Source: JBBQFI01 sp038237805 (GTDB lineage: Bacteria; Verrucomicrobiota; Verrucomicrobiia; Chthoniobacterales; UBA10450). From it: a stretch of 64,000 bases of DNA. This document shows positions 1-7,571 of this stretch, one piece after another. The translations under genes were made by a program, and so were the position numbers. The stretch is from contig JBBRYI010000002.1 in assembly GCA_038237805.1 (NCBI GenBank), forward strand, positions 124,001 to 188,000, in the 5' to 3' direction. Below the pieces are notes generated by a model. That model was given only the letters and a program-made list of their open reading frames with translations, had not been told where the DNA came from and searched no databases. Numbering within the stretch: position 1 is the stretch's first letter; every line of letters begins with the position of its first letter.

Positions 1-1
1 A

Positions 2-787
2 CTGAATCATGCCAGCATTATCGACGGTATCCGTCTCTGCAAAGCGCAACGGCTCCGCTACAAAAATAATGACATGGCAGATCTCGAAGAAAAGTTACGC
101 GAAGCGAGCGATGCGCGCTTCCGATTGATTGCTACTGACGGGTGCTTCTCGATGGATGGTACGATTGCGAATCTCAAAGAAATTTGCGATCTCGCGAAAA
201 AATACGACGCGCTGACGATGATTGACGACGCGCATGCCGCCGGCTTTCTCGGTAAAACCGGCCGCGGCACGCACGAGCATTGCGGCGTCGTGGGCGAAAT
301 TGATATTATTACCGGCACCCTGGGGAAGGCACTCGGCGGGGCGAGCGGCGGTTATACCAGTGGACGTAAAGAAATCGTTGATCTTCTGCGCCAACGTTCG
401 CGTCCCTATTTGTTTTCCAACACGATTGCGCCGCCGGTAGTTGCGGCATCGTTGAAAGCTCTCGAATTGCTGAGCGCTTCGACCGAACTGCGCGACAAGC
501 TCGAACAGAACACAAAATATTTTCGCGGCGCGCTGACGGAGCGCGGCCTAACGATCAAGCCCGGAACACATCCGATCGTTCCGATTATGCTCGGGGACGC
601 CGCGCTTTCGCAGAAATTCGCGGCGCGCATGCTGGAGAAAGGCGTTTACGTCATCGGATTTTTTTATCCGGTCGTGCCGCATGGGACCGCGCGCGTGCGG
701 ACACAAGTTTCAGCTGCGCATTCCCGCGAGGATTTGGAATTCGCCGTCAACGCCTTCGCCGAGACAAACGAAGAATTGAAAAACTGA
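2..787 (+). CDS. kbl: 2-amino-3-ketobutyrate CoA ligase (glycine C-acetyltransferase), 3' part
   Basis: This is the last 261 residues of a PLP-dependent alpha-oxoamine synthase; the family is about 395 residues, so the 5' third lies outside the window. The frame is open from base 2 and begins LNHASIIDGIRL, a family block. A DDAHAAG motif supplies the Asp that contacts the PLP ring. TLGKALGG carries the Schiff-base Lys (codon 326-328). Kbl cleaves 2-amino-3-ketobutyrate with CoA to glycine and acetyl-CoA, the second step of threonine degradation. Other alpha-oxoamine synthases (BioF, HemA) share the fold, but the whole pattern fits Kbl best. No threonine dehydrogenase gene is visible. The DUF3303 gene starts 2 bases after the stop. 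Confidence 0.9.
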   Translation: MNHASIIDGIRLCKAQRLRYKNNDMADLEEKLREASDARFRLIATDGCFSMDGTIANLKEICDLAKKYDALTMIDDAHAAGFLGKTGRGTHEHCGVVGEIDIITGTLGKALGGASGGYTSGRKEIVDLLRQRSRPYLFSNTIAPPVVAASLKALELLSASTELRDKLEQNTKYFRGALTERGLTIKPGTHPIVPIMLGDAALSQKFAARMLEKGVYVIGFFYPVVPHGTARVRTQVSAAHSREDLEFAVNAFAETNEELKN

Positions 788-789
788 AT

Positions 790-1056
790 ATGCTTTACAT
801 GGTCATCGAACAATTCAAAGACGTTCGCGCCGTCTATAAACGTTTCTCCGAGAAAGGCCGCCTCATGCCCGATGGGCTCAAATACGTTTCGAGTTGGATT
901 GATCGCGACTTCAAAACTTGCTGGCAAATAATGGAAACAGACGATGAGCGATTATTCCGCCAGTGGACAGATGCCTGGAGCGACCTGATGGATTTTGAAA
1001 TAATCCCTGTGCGCAGTTCGGCCGAGGTGCGAGATCTGATGTCGCGCGCCGACTAG
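790..1056 (+). CDS. DUF3303 family small protein
   Basis: An 88-residue protein beginning MLYMVIEQF. It contains the blocks YVSSWIDRD and METDDERL that characterise the DUF3303 family of small, soluble, possibly ferredoxin-like-fold proteins. The biochemical role is unknown. The length is normal for the family. It starts 2 bases after the kbl stop, so it is probably cotranscribed with kbl. Its 3' end overlaps the convergent minus-strand ATP-grasp-like gene by 4 bases. There is no signal peptide or membrane segment. Confidence 0.7.
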   Translation: MLYMVIEQFKDVRAVYKRFSEKGRLMPDGLKYVSSWIDRDFKTCWQIMETDDERLFRQWTDAWSDLMDFEIIPVRSSAEVRDLMSRAD

Positions 1057-2240
1057 TCGTGCAGCGCGATGCTTGAACCGACCCACGTCTTGTCGCGATT
1101 AAAATCGACTCCCATCATTTTTCCCTGACTCATTCGCACAAGATTGTTCACGAGCGTTGGTTTCTCGTCGCCATCGGGCCAGACAAACATCATCCGAATT
1201 TCCGCTTTCGATTTTAGGCCGTCCACTGTCTGGACGAATTCGGCGTAAGCGACCTTCTTCTGCAGGATCCACTCATGCGGATTTGGCAGGGCCGCGAGTT
1301 TTTCCTTTGTCGGCTCCATGTCCACGCCCAGCCCGGCGAATGAATAAAGTGGTTTGAGAACGTACTCTGCCAGCGATTCGTTAGGCGGAAATTCGTCACC
1401 AAAGAATGCGGGCGAAGTATTTTCCGTTTTCAAAAACGGCAGCGAATGTTTGCTGATGCGAAAATACCAGTTGGGATGCCCCACCCAGTCGACATCGAAT
1501 TCGTCCAGAAAACGAAATGACAGAATCAGGTCTGGCCGTCGCAGTAGTTCGTCGAAAATAACGCGATTGTAGATGCGCTCGATCCGTATCTCTCGACCGC
1601 CATGTTCGTAGAACAATTCTCGCCCACGCTTCTTCACCCTCGTGACACAAACCGGGCGCACACCTATCAAAGTTTCGGTGCAGGCGAAATCGATGCGCGT
1701 TTTCTGTTTCTCCGGCTCGATCTCGAGCAACACAACATTCTCTGGATTGGCTCCCGCGAGAATTGTTCGCCGCAGCAGTGCGAGGTATTCCTCATCTTTT
1801 ATTTCGCCGAAGGATGACGTCCAGTTTCGTGGAATGGCCGGATAGGCCTTGCGAATGCAATGCAAAACCATGAGCTGAAAGCCGAACAAGCTCGGGAAAG
1901 CTTGCAGCTCTATCAGTCGCGGAGCGAGACGATCGCCCTCGGTGCAAATACCAAAGTCGACGACGAGGAAATTCGGATGCGCCGACTCGTTAGGCACTTC
2001 CAGACCTTCGGGAATTGCTGTCTGCGCGTGCCGCACGAATTCCGGGGTGCGAACGAGACTCGCGATCTTCTCCGCCGCGCCCGTGACCTCCTTCGTAAAT
2101 TCAGGCGTCAGAAAAATCGGAGTCTCGGAGATCCGAAAGTCAGCCGGCCACCGTTCTCCCTCATTCACGCAGCGCAACAGCGCCGCGTATTTCTCCTGTG
2201 TGAAGTCAGCGTTGAACCGCGAACGAATCGCCGGTTCCAT
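1053..2240 (-). CDS. ATP-grasp-like protein of unknown substrate
   Basis: A soluble protein of about 395 residues. The C-terminal third has ATP-grasp-like features: YVLKPLYSFAGLGV resembles the Lys plus small-residue loop that binds ATP phosphates, followed by the hinge-like WILQKK segment and an acidic metal-binding-like region. The N-terminal half is not recognised. I chose ATG at 2240; GTG at 2243 is an alternative directly abutting the TGA of the upstream aminopeptidase, so the two are translationally coupled. It is the last gene of a minus-strand run with an M29-type aminopeptidase, a YbdK-type ligase and a RimK-like ligase, which suggests peptide- or amide-bond formation. Substrate not deducible. 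Confidence 0.55.
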   Translation of the reverse strand: MEPAIRSRFNADFTQEKYAALLRCVNEGERWPADFRISETPIFLTPEFTKEVTGAAEKIASLVRTPEFVRHAQTAIPEGLEVPNESAHPNFLVVDFGICTEGDRLAPRLIELQAFPSLFGFQLMVLHCIRKAYPAIPRNWTSSFGEIKDEEYLALLRRTILAGANPENVVLLEIEPEKQKTRIDFACTETLIGVRPVCVTRVKKRGRELFYEHGGREIRIERIYNRVIFDELLRRPDLILSFRFLDEFDVDWVGHPNWYFRISKHSLPFLKTENTSPAFFGDEFPPNESLAEYVLKPLYSFAGLGVDMEPTKEKLAALPNPHEWILQKKVAYAEFVQTVDGLKSKAEIRMMFVWPDGDEKPTLVNNLVRMSQGKMMGVDFNRDKTWVGSSIALHD

Positions 2241-2243
2241 CAC

Positions 2244-3284
2244 TCACACCAAAAATTTCCCGCGCTCCATCACCTGTTCGCCGTCGAACCAGATGTCGAA
2301 ATCGCGACCAACGCAATCGATGTGCGTTTTCGATTTCCAATCGGCGCCGGTGTGTTCCGCGTAGGGATGACCGAAGGCGATGTGAATGCCTGGTATTTTT
2401 TCGTCCTGCAAAATATTTCCGATGACGTGTGTGCAGGCGATGTTTGTGCCAATGGCAAATTCTCCTACGCGATTGCTGTTTTCGTCCGTGCTCGTGTAAG
2501 CCGTGAACTCGTTGACTAAATCCTGATTGGACGAGGACAAATTACGAATGCGATTATTTTCGACTTCGATTGTGAGCGGCGTCTCATGCAAGTCCCCATA
2601 TTTTTGGCACAAGTAATCGCCGACCACGCCGTCAACGACGAAAGCACCATTCGTGTTGGCCGGTGCAGTGAAAATTTCGCCTCCCGGCAGGTTGCCCCAT
2701 TTTTCCGGCGTGATGATGCCGCTGGTCTTTAACCATTTTAGTTTCGGAGAAAATTCGGCTTCGAAATCTGTTCCCCGCGGCGTGCGACATGTGATCCGCT
2801 CGGCGTGCCGCGCCCGCTCGACCAAGCGCTGACTGAGCGCATCGACTGCACGAAAATCGGCGCGCATCCCCTCGAGCATGATCTGGCGCGTTATATTCAC
2901 CATGTGGCCGTGGCGAATGTGATATTTGTTCACGACATCGCTCATCTGCATCCGCGAACCGAGCTCACCGCGTTGCACTCGTGCGCAAAAAATCGAGACC
3001 TGAGATTGTGCGAGATCCTCAAGAATTATTTCGGGCATTCCAACAAGCGGGCGCGCCGCGTAATTCTCCAAAACGAAAACCGAATGCTCGGCCCCGACCT
3101 CCTCCACTTCAGCGCGCAGGGCGGCGGCGATGTCGCGCGTCACCTCATCGGTAATAATGGTGATCCGTTCCTCCGGCTTGAGGCGCAAGCAATCGCGAAT
3201 TGCATTGCGCGCACCGGGGACTAATTCCGGGTCGATTTTTATGGTGTTGGCGAAGCTTCGGTCAGGCATGGGAACGGGAACCAT
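2244..3284 (-). CDS. M29-like metal aminopeptidase (aminopeptidase T type)
   Basis: A protein of about 346 residues resembling leucyl aminopeptidase / aminopeptidase T (peptidase M29, thermophilic aminopeptidase fold). Supporting features are a NLPGGEIFTAP block, the metal-ligand-like segment HIAFGHPYAEHTG, and a terminal HIDCVGRDFDIWFDG block, all in family order. The frame stays open to 3443, but that stretch overlaps the upstream ligase gene and does not look like the family. I therefore prefer ATG at 3284 (ATG at 3269 is also possible). In this cluster it could trim or hydrolyse a peptide-like product of the neighbouring ligases; that is inference. Confidence 0.7.
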   Translation of the reverse strand: MVPVPMPDRSFANTIKIDPELVPGARNAIRDCLRLKPEERITIITDEVTRDIAAALRAEVEEVGAEHSVFVLENYAARPLVGMPEIILEDLAQSQVSIFCARVQRGELGSRMQMSDVVNKYHIRHGHMVNITRQIMLEGMRADFRAVDALSQRLVERARHAERITCRTPRGTDFEAEFSPKLKWLKTSGIITPEKWGNLPGGEIFTAPANTNGAFVVDGVVGDYLCQKYGDLHETPLTIEVENNRIRNLSSSNQDLVNEFTAYTSTDENSNRVGEFAIGTNIACTHVIGNILQDEKIPGIHIAFGHPYAEHTGADWKSKTHIDCVGRDFDIWFDGEQVMERGKFLV

Positions 3285-3360
3285 TACGCGAAAAACATCA
3301 TCGGGCAATCGGGCCGCGGCCCTCAAAGAAGCGTAGGATTTTGAAAGGTTTTCTCGACGC

Positions 3361-4491
3361 CTAACCAGCGACGGCCGGTTCCGGAACAGTGAGCTGTTCG
3401 TACGTTTCGTGCACGATCTGGTCGACGACAGCGCGCATGTCATTCGTGCGTTCGTAAACTGCGAGCTGCCGATCCGCGCCGGTGCCTTCGCGCATGATAC
3501 GTTCTATATGGGCCATCTCTTTCTGGCTGCCGAGCTCACCAACCTCTGTCGAAACGAATTGCAGAAGTTCGTCGAGCAGCCGCCGCGTTTCGACCTCCTC
3601 CTCGCGCCCAAAATCAATCAACTTGCCGTCGATTCCGTAGCGGCTCGCGCGCCACCGGTTCTCGTCAAGCAATCGCCGGCGATAAACGCGAAAGGTAATG
3701 TTTTGCCGAAGCAGTTTATATAACTTTGCGATCACCGCCTGAATGAGCGCAGCGATCGCAAGAGTGTCATCGACCCGCGATTGCGCGTCGCACACCCGGA
3801 CTTCGAGTGTATCAAAAAATGGATGGAGCCGAATATCCCACCAAATTTTCTTGGCGTTATCGACGCAGCCAGTTTTCACGAGGAGCTTGCAATAGTCCTC
3901 GTACTCCGAGAGCGATTCGAAGGCGTCGGGAATTCCAGTGCGCGGAAAACGTTCGAATACTTTCAGGCGGTAGCCTTTCAAGCCCGTGTTTTGGCCCACC
4001 CAGAATGGAGAGTTCGCGGAGAGGGCGTAGATGTGCGGCAGAAAATAGCGCGCCTGATTCATAACGTGGATTGCTACTTCGCGATCGGCAATTCCGACGT
4101 GCACATGCAATCCGAAGATGAGATTGGCGCGCGCCAGCTGCTGCATGTCTTTGACTATTTCCTGGTAACGTTCGCCCTCGGTGATGAGCTGATCGCGCCA
4201 ATGCGAAAACGGATGCGTGCCCGCCGATGCAATCTTCAATCCGCTGCGGCCGGCAAGCTCGGCAAGCTTGCTTCGTAATTCGATAACATGCGCGCGCGCG
4301 TGGTCGATCGATTGGCAGATCTCCGTGCCGAGTTCGACCACCGATTGATGCATCTCCGGTTTGATCTGCTCCTTAAGCAGGACCTTTCCGCCCTCGAGGA
4401 TCTCCTGAATGTGGGAGCGCAATTCGCGGCTTTGCGGATCGACAATCGCAAACTCTTCCTCGATTCCGAGGGTGTAGACGTGGTCTTTCAT
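3361..4491 (-). CDS. Carboxylate-amine ligase, YbdK / GCS2 family
   Basis: A 376-residue member of the glutamate-cysteine ligase 2 family. It opens with YTLGIEEEF, the acidic metal-binding strand of COOH-NH2 ligases. It carries the expected HVHVGI block and the VRVCDAQSRVDD segment. Family enzymes use ATP to join a carboxylate (often glutamate) to an amine; E. coli YbdK has weak glutamate-cysteine ligase activity, and the native substrates of most relatives are unknown. Length is typical. The neighbours are two ATP-grasp-type proteins, an aminopeptidase and two esterases, so a dedicated small-peptide pathway is more likely than glutathione synthesis. Confidence 0.85.
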   Translation of the reverse strand: MKDHVYTLGIEEEFAIVDPQSRELRSHIQEILEGGKVLLKEQIKPEMHQSVVELGTEICQSIDHARAHVIELRSKLAELAGRSGLKIASAGTHPFSHWRDQLITEGERYQEIVKDMQQLARANLIFGLHVHVGIADREVAIHVMNQARYFLPHIYALSANSPFWVGQNTGLKGYRLKVFERFPRTGIPDAFESLSEYEDYCKLLVKTGCVDNAKKIWWDIRLHPFFDTLEVRVCDAQSRVDDTLAIAALIQAVIAKLYKLLRQNITFRVYRRRLLDENRWRASRYGIDGKLIDFGREEEVETRRLLDELLQFVSTEVGELGSQKEMAHIERIMREGTGADRQLAVYERTNDMRAVVDQIVHETYEQLTVPEPAVAG

Positions 4492-4525
4492 TGCTCCGCG
4501 ATCAAACTATCGAAAACAACCATCC

Positions 4526-4606
4526 TGTCATCCTGAGCGTAAGCGAAGGAGTTCGCGAGTGTCTTCTCAGGCGATGTGAGGTCCCGCGCATTCGCTCGGG
4601 ATGACC
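4526..4606. repeat. Inverted repeat, GTCATCCTGAGCG family
   Basis: The left arm TGTCATCCTGAGCG (4526-4539) faces the right arm CGCTCGGGATGAC (4593-4605). It fills most of the 127-base gap between the YbdK-type and RimK-like genes. It resembles the repeat at 10464-10543. Confidence 0.7.
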
Positions 4607-4618
4607 GCGGTGATGAAG

Positions 4619-5584
4619 CTACGCCAATTCGCCTAACGAGCGCTTGGTCACCGCAGCCTGGAGGAACTTGCCCCAGCTCAAATTGTCACGCCCCGGCACA
4701 TGCTCAATCGCTTTGCGAATCGCCATATCGGAAACCGCTTCCACTACCCACTCGAAATTCCCCTGTCCGACTGACGCAGCTTCCGCGTCGGGCGCGGGAT
4801 TGCAGAAATCGATCGCGACAGGAACGCCGTCACGAATCGCGAACTCCACCGTATTCAAATCGTAACCAAGGAACTGATTCAGCGTGAGAACGCCCTGCTC
4901 GACCTTTTGCAAAATTTCGCGCGGCGCCTGCCACTCGGTCTGATAACGCAGATGGTAGGGATGGCGCGGCTCGTAAGGCATGATGCGCACATTGCGTTGA
5001 TCGATCGAATAACAGCGGAAGTACATATCGAACTTCACTTCCTCCTGTAACATCATCACGAGCTGGCCCGTTTCGGAATAAGCGCGAAAAAATTCTTCCG
5101 GATCGTGCAACCGATAGACATTTTTCCAGCCGCCGCCCGCGAACGGTTTGAAGAACGCGGGCCAACCGACGTAGGAAAAAATTCCGTCCCAATCGAGTGG
5201 ATAACCAAGATTGCGAAACGAATTGTCGTTCGTATCCTGAGGAACCTGATGCGACGGCAACAGGACCGTGCGCGGAACGGCGACCCCGATCTTGGTCGCG
5301 AGAGCGTTGTTGAAAAACTTTTCGTCCGCGCTCCACCAAAACGGATTGTTTACCACGGCGGTTCCGGAGAGCGCGGCATTCTTCAACCACGCGCGATAAA
5401 ACGGTACGTCCTGCGAGATGCGATCGATCACGACATCGTAACCACACGGTTCGCCCTGGATCACTTTGTCAATTTTCACAAATTCCGCCCGGATATCGTT
5501 GCCGCCGGTTTTTGCATTGACACGTTCCACGAAAGCAGGTGGGAAACTGTGTTCCTGGCCAAAAAGAATTCCGATTTTTTTCAT
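4619..5584 (-). CDS. RimK-like ATP-grasp ligase
   Basis: A 321-residue protein starting MKKIGILFGQEHSFP, a pre-ATP-grasp Rossmann-like strand. This is followed by WPAFFKPFAGGGWKNV, the ATP-binding Lys and glycine-rich loop. A hinge (MMLQEEVKFDMYFRCY) and the metal-binding carboxylates near AIDFCNPAPD complete the fold. It looks like a RimK/glutathione-synthetase-type amide-forming ligase; the substrate is unknown. It is the promoter-proximal gene of the minus-strand ligase run unless the esterase upstream is cotranscribed. Its 3' side carries the 4526-4606 repeat and its 5' side the 5593-5665 repeat. Confidence 0.75.
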   Translation of the reverse strand: MKKIGILFGQEHSFPPAFVERVNAKTGGNDIRAEFVKIDKVIQGEPCGYDVVIDRISQDVPFYRAWLKNAALSGTAVVNNPFWWSADEKFFNNALATKIGVAVPRTVLLPSHQVPQDTNDNSFRNLGYPLDWDGIFSYVGWPAFFKPFAGGGWKNVYRLHDPEEFFRAYSETGQLVMMLQEEVKFDMYFRCYSIDQRNVRIMPYEPRHPYHLRYQTEWQAPREILQKVEQGVLTLNQFLGYDLNTVEFAIRDGVPVAIDFCNPAPDAEAASVGQGNFEWVVEAVSDMAIRKAIEHVPGRDNLSWGKFLQAAVTKRSLGELA

Positions 5585-5592
5585 AAAAGGTT

Positions 5593-5665
5593 GTCCACAG
5601 ATTACGCAGATTTACACAGATTTAGTAGGGGACGGTTTGATTCCTAATCTGTGAAATCTGTGGAC
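5593..5665. repeat. Inverted repeat, CCACAGATT family
   Basis: The left arm GTCCACAGATTACGCAGATT (5593-5612) continues as further CAGATT units. The right arm is AATCTGTGAAATCTGTGGAC (5646-5665). It occupies the gap between the RimK-like ligase and the esterase. A degenerate single arm of the same family lies at 57519-57544, in front of nuoA. Confidence 0.75.
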
Positions 5666-5676
5666 GAATAAGTGTT

Positions 5677-6387
5677 TTACAGCCTCGACAAGTAGTATGG
5701 CAACATCTCGCGCCAATAATTCCAATCGTGACCGCACCATTTCCGATCATCGAACCAATGGTTAATTCCCTTCGAATTTAAAATCCCAGACATGCGCAGG
5801 CTTTCGTGTCTCGTGTTATCCCACTCGCCCGTGGCGATAATGATGCTCATGTGATTCAATTTCCACGGGTCGGGCATGTTCGGCAGATAATCGTAAGGAC
5901 TGTTGAAATAGATATTGTCGTCGTAATAGCCGTTAAAAAAATCACTGATGTCGAACGCGCCGCTCATGCTGATGAGAAGGCTGACCGTATTGGGATGGCG
6001 GAAGGCGATGTTCAAAGCGTGATACGCGCCGAGACTCGCGCCGCAAACCGCGACGCGATGACATGAACCTTCGCGACGCGCGAAATCGAAAACGTCGCGC
6101 ACGATCACATTTTCATACGCATTGTGCGTGCGCATCCGATCGGCGGGATGGATCGCCTTGTTGTAAAAGCTGTCGAGATCGATCGCATCGGGACAATAAA
6201 CGGTGACTTTGCCACTATCGATGAATGGAGCAATTGCATCGATTAGATGGAAATCTTTGTTCTGCGAATAGCGGCCGAATGAAGTTGGAAAGAGGATGAG
6301 CGGCAGCCCGCGCCCGTCGCCAAAAACGAGCATTTCGAATTCGCGATTAAGACACGCGGTCCACCATTTGATATAGCGTTCGTTCAT
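5677..6387 (-). CDS. Esterase, alpha/beta-hydrolase fold (COG4947-like)
   Basis: A 236-residue cytoplasmic alpha/beta hydrolase. The nucleophile elbow is VCGASLGAYH (Ser in GASLG). The acid is probably the Asp of ATGEWD and the base the His of CGHDWNYW, in the expected order. There is no signal peptide. It resembles the putative esterases that sit next to ATP-grasp and carboxylate-amine ligases in many bacteria; such enzymes are thought to release or hydrolyse an ester- or amide-linked product. Actual substrate unknown. It lies upstream of the ligase run on the same strand, separated by a palindromic repeat. Confidence 0.75.
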   Translation of the reverse strand: MNERYIKWWTACLNREFEMLVFGDGRGLPLILFPTSFGRYSQNKDFHLIDAIAPFIDSGKVTVYCPDAIDLDSFYNKAIHPADRMRTHNAYENVIVRDVFDFARREGSCHRVAVCGASLGAYHALNIAFRHPNTVSLLISMSGAFDISDFFNGYYDDNIYFNSPYDYLPNMPDPWKLNHMSIIIATGEWDNTRHESLRMSGILNSKGINHWFDDRKWCGHDWNYWREMLPYYLSRL

Positions 6388-6395
6388 TTGCAGTT

Positions 6396-6486
6396 AGGGG
6401 CGGTTCACCGAACCGCCCGCACAGTGAGCATGTTCTGTCGTTTGATGTCCAGCCCGCAGCGCGGGCGATTGAGGTCAATCGCCCCT
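6396..6486. repeat. Nested palindromic repeat, GGGCGGTTC family
   Basis: AGGGGCGGTTC faces GAACCGCCC across three bases (6396-6418). A second hairpin with GGGCGATTGAGGTCAATCGCCC ends at 6486, and the outer ends AGGGGCG and CGCCCCT also pair. It fills the gap between the two divergent esterase genes, so it must overlap or border both promoters. Confidence 0.65.
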
Positions 6487-6541
6487 GCCTTTACGCGCTA
6501 TTGGACAAGTCCGAAATGTTCAGCGAAAGCGTTTTGCTTTC

Positions 6542-7381
6542 ATGCCCGATCATACGCTCACCGGAAACATCAAGGAACACCGCGGATTCCGCTCGAAGAT
6601 CCTGGGAAACCGCCGCGACGTCCTTGTTTATCTGCCGCGCGGTTATCGGCGCTGGTCGCTTAAACGTTTTCCGGTCCTGTATTTGCACGATGGACAGAAT
6701 GTTTTCGATGCCGCGACCGCGTTCAATAACGTGGAATGGGGCGTTGATGAAACGGTGCAGCGACTGATCAGATCGAATCTGATCGAGCCACTCATCATCG
6801 TTGCCGTGGCCAATACGGGTGAAGAACGAATACATGAGTACGCACCGACACGAGGAAAATTCGATAAGCGCCGGCGGAGCAAAGGCCTGCTGAAAAATTA
6901 CGGACTGTTCCTAACTGAGGAACTGAAACCATTCATCGATTCCAAATATCGCACGCATCGTGGTCCGGAATCGACTGCTCTCGGCGGTTCGTCGCTCGGG
7001 GGGCTGGCGACACTTGTGCTCGGACTATGGTTCCCAAATATCTTTTCGCGGCTGGCGGTGCTTTCGCCATCGGTTTGGTGGGATGATTGCGCGATTTACG
7101 GAATGGTGGACTCCCTTCAGGACAAACTTCCCTTGAAGATCTGGCTCGATACGGGGACACATGAGGAAGGTTGGGAACGCGCCCGCAAGCTTCGCGATCT
7201 TCTCGTCGAGAAAGGGTGGCGCTTGGACGACGATTTGCAGTACCACGAAATTGAAGGCGGCGATCACAGCGAAGGGGCATGGGCGACGCGCGTCGATCCG
7301 GTGTTGCGATTTTTGTTCCCGCCACCGCCTCCGGGGAAAAAACCAGCGCGGCCCCCACTTGTGCTCGAGTTAACTCGTTAG
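6542..7381 (+). CDS. Esterase, alpha/beta-hydrolase fold (esterase D-like)
   Basis: A 279-residue hydrolase. FPVLYLHDGQNVFD is the signature of the esterase D/Fes-like putative esterases (COG2382/COG2819 group). The nucleophile elbow is GGSSLGG, followed by an LDTGTHEEGW block and the catalytic-type His in GGDHSEGAW. There is no signal peptide. The C-terminus is proline-rich and basic. It is divergent from the other esterase across a palindromic repeat and is probably part of the same amidoligase locus. The terminal TAG lies inside a copy of the CGTTAGGC word (7376-7383). Confidence 0.75.
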   Translation: MPDHTLTGNIKEHRGFRSKILGNRRDVLVYLPRGYRRWSLKRFPVLYLHDGQNVFDAATAFNNVEWGVDETVQRLIRSNLIEPLIIVAVANTGEERIHEYAPTRGKFDKRRRSKGLLKNYGLFLTEELKPFIDSKYRTHRGPESTALGGSSLGGLATLVLGLWFPNIFSRLAVLSPSVWWDDCAIYGMVDSLQDKLPLKIWLDTGTHEEGWERARKLRDLLVEKGWRLDDDLQYHEIEGGDHSEGAWATRVDPVLRFLFPPPPPGKKPARPPLVLELTR

Positions 7382-7394
7382 GCGAATCGTTTCT

Positions 7395-7472
7395 TGTAGC
7401 GGCAGTCTCTGACCGTCGCACTTCGCCGCGAGCGATTTCGTATTCGAGCGATGGTCGGAGACCGCCGCTACA
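7395..7472. repeat. Inverted repeat, TGTAGCGGC family
   Basis: The left arm TGTAGCGGCAGTCTCTGACC (7395-7414) and right arm GGTCGGAGACCGCCGCTACA (7453-7472) are near-perfect complements. It lies between convergent genes, so it could act as a bidirectional terminator hairpin. The same family occurs at 18322-18377. Confidence 0.8.
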
Positions 7473-7477
7473 GGAAA

Positions 7478-7570
7478 TTAGCCCACGGGCGGCTCGGGCG
7501 GGTTGGGCGGTAGCGGTTCCGGCGGCGGAGTTGGTGTCGGATTGGGCGGTAACGGTTCGGTTGTTGGCAT
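7478..7570 (-). CDS. Possible 30-residue proline-rich peptide downstream of accA
   Basis: The ATG is one base after the accA stop and encodes 30 residues starting MPTTEPLPPNP, with further PPNP/PPPEP units, to a TAA at 7478-7480. More than half the residues are proline. The tight coupling to accA favours translation by re-initiation. The polyproline runs would need EF-P. No family recognised. It may simply be a GC-rich spacer before the palindrome at 7395-7472. Confidence 0.3.
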   Translation of the reverse strand: MPTTEPLPPNPTPTPPPEPLPPNPPEPPVG

Positions 7571-7571
7571 G

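Noticed and set aside
5593..5665. A CRISPR-like array from the repeated CAGATT units
   Set aside because: Units are only 6-14 bases, without unique spacers; it is an inverted repeat.
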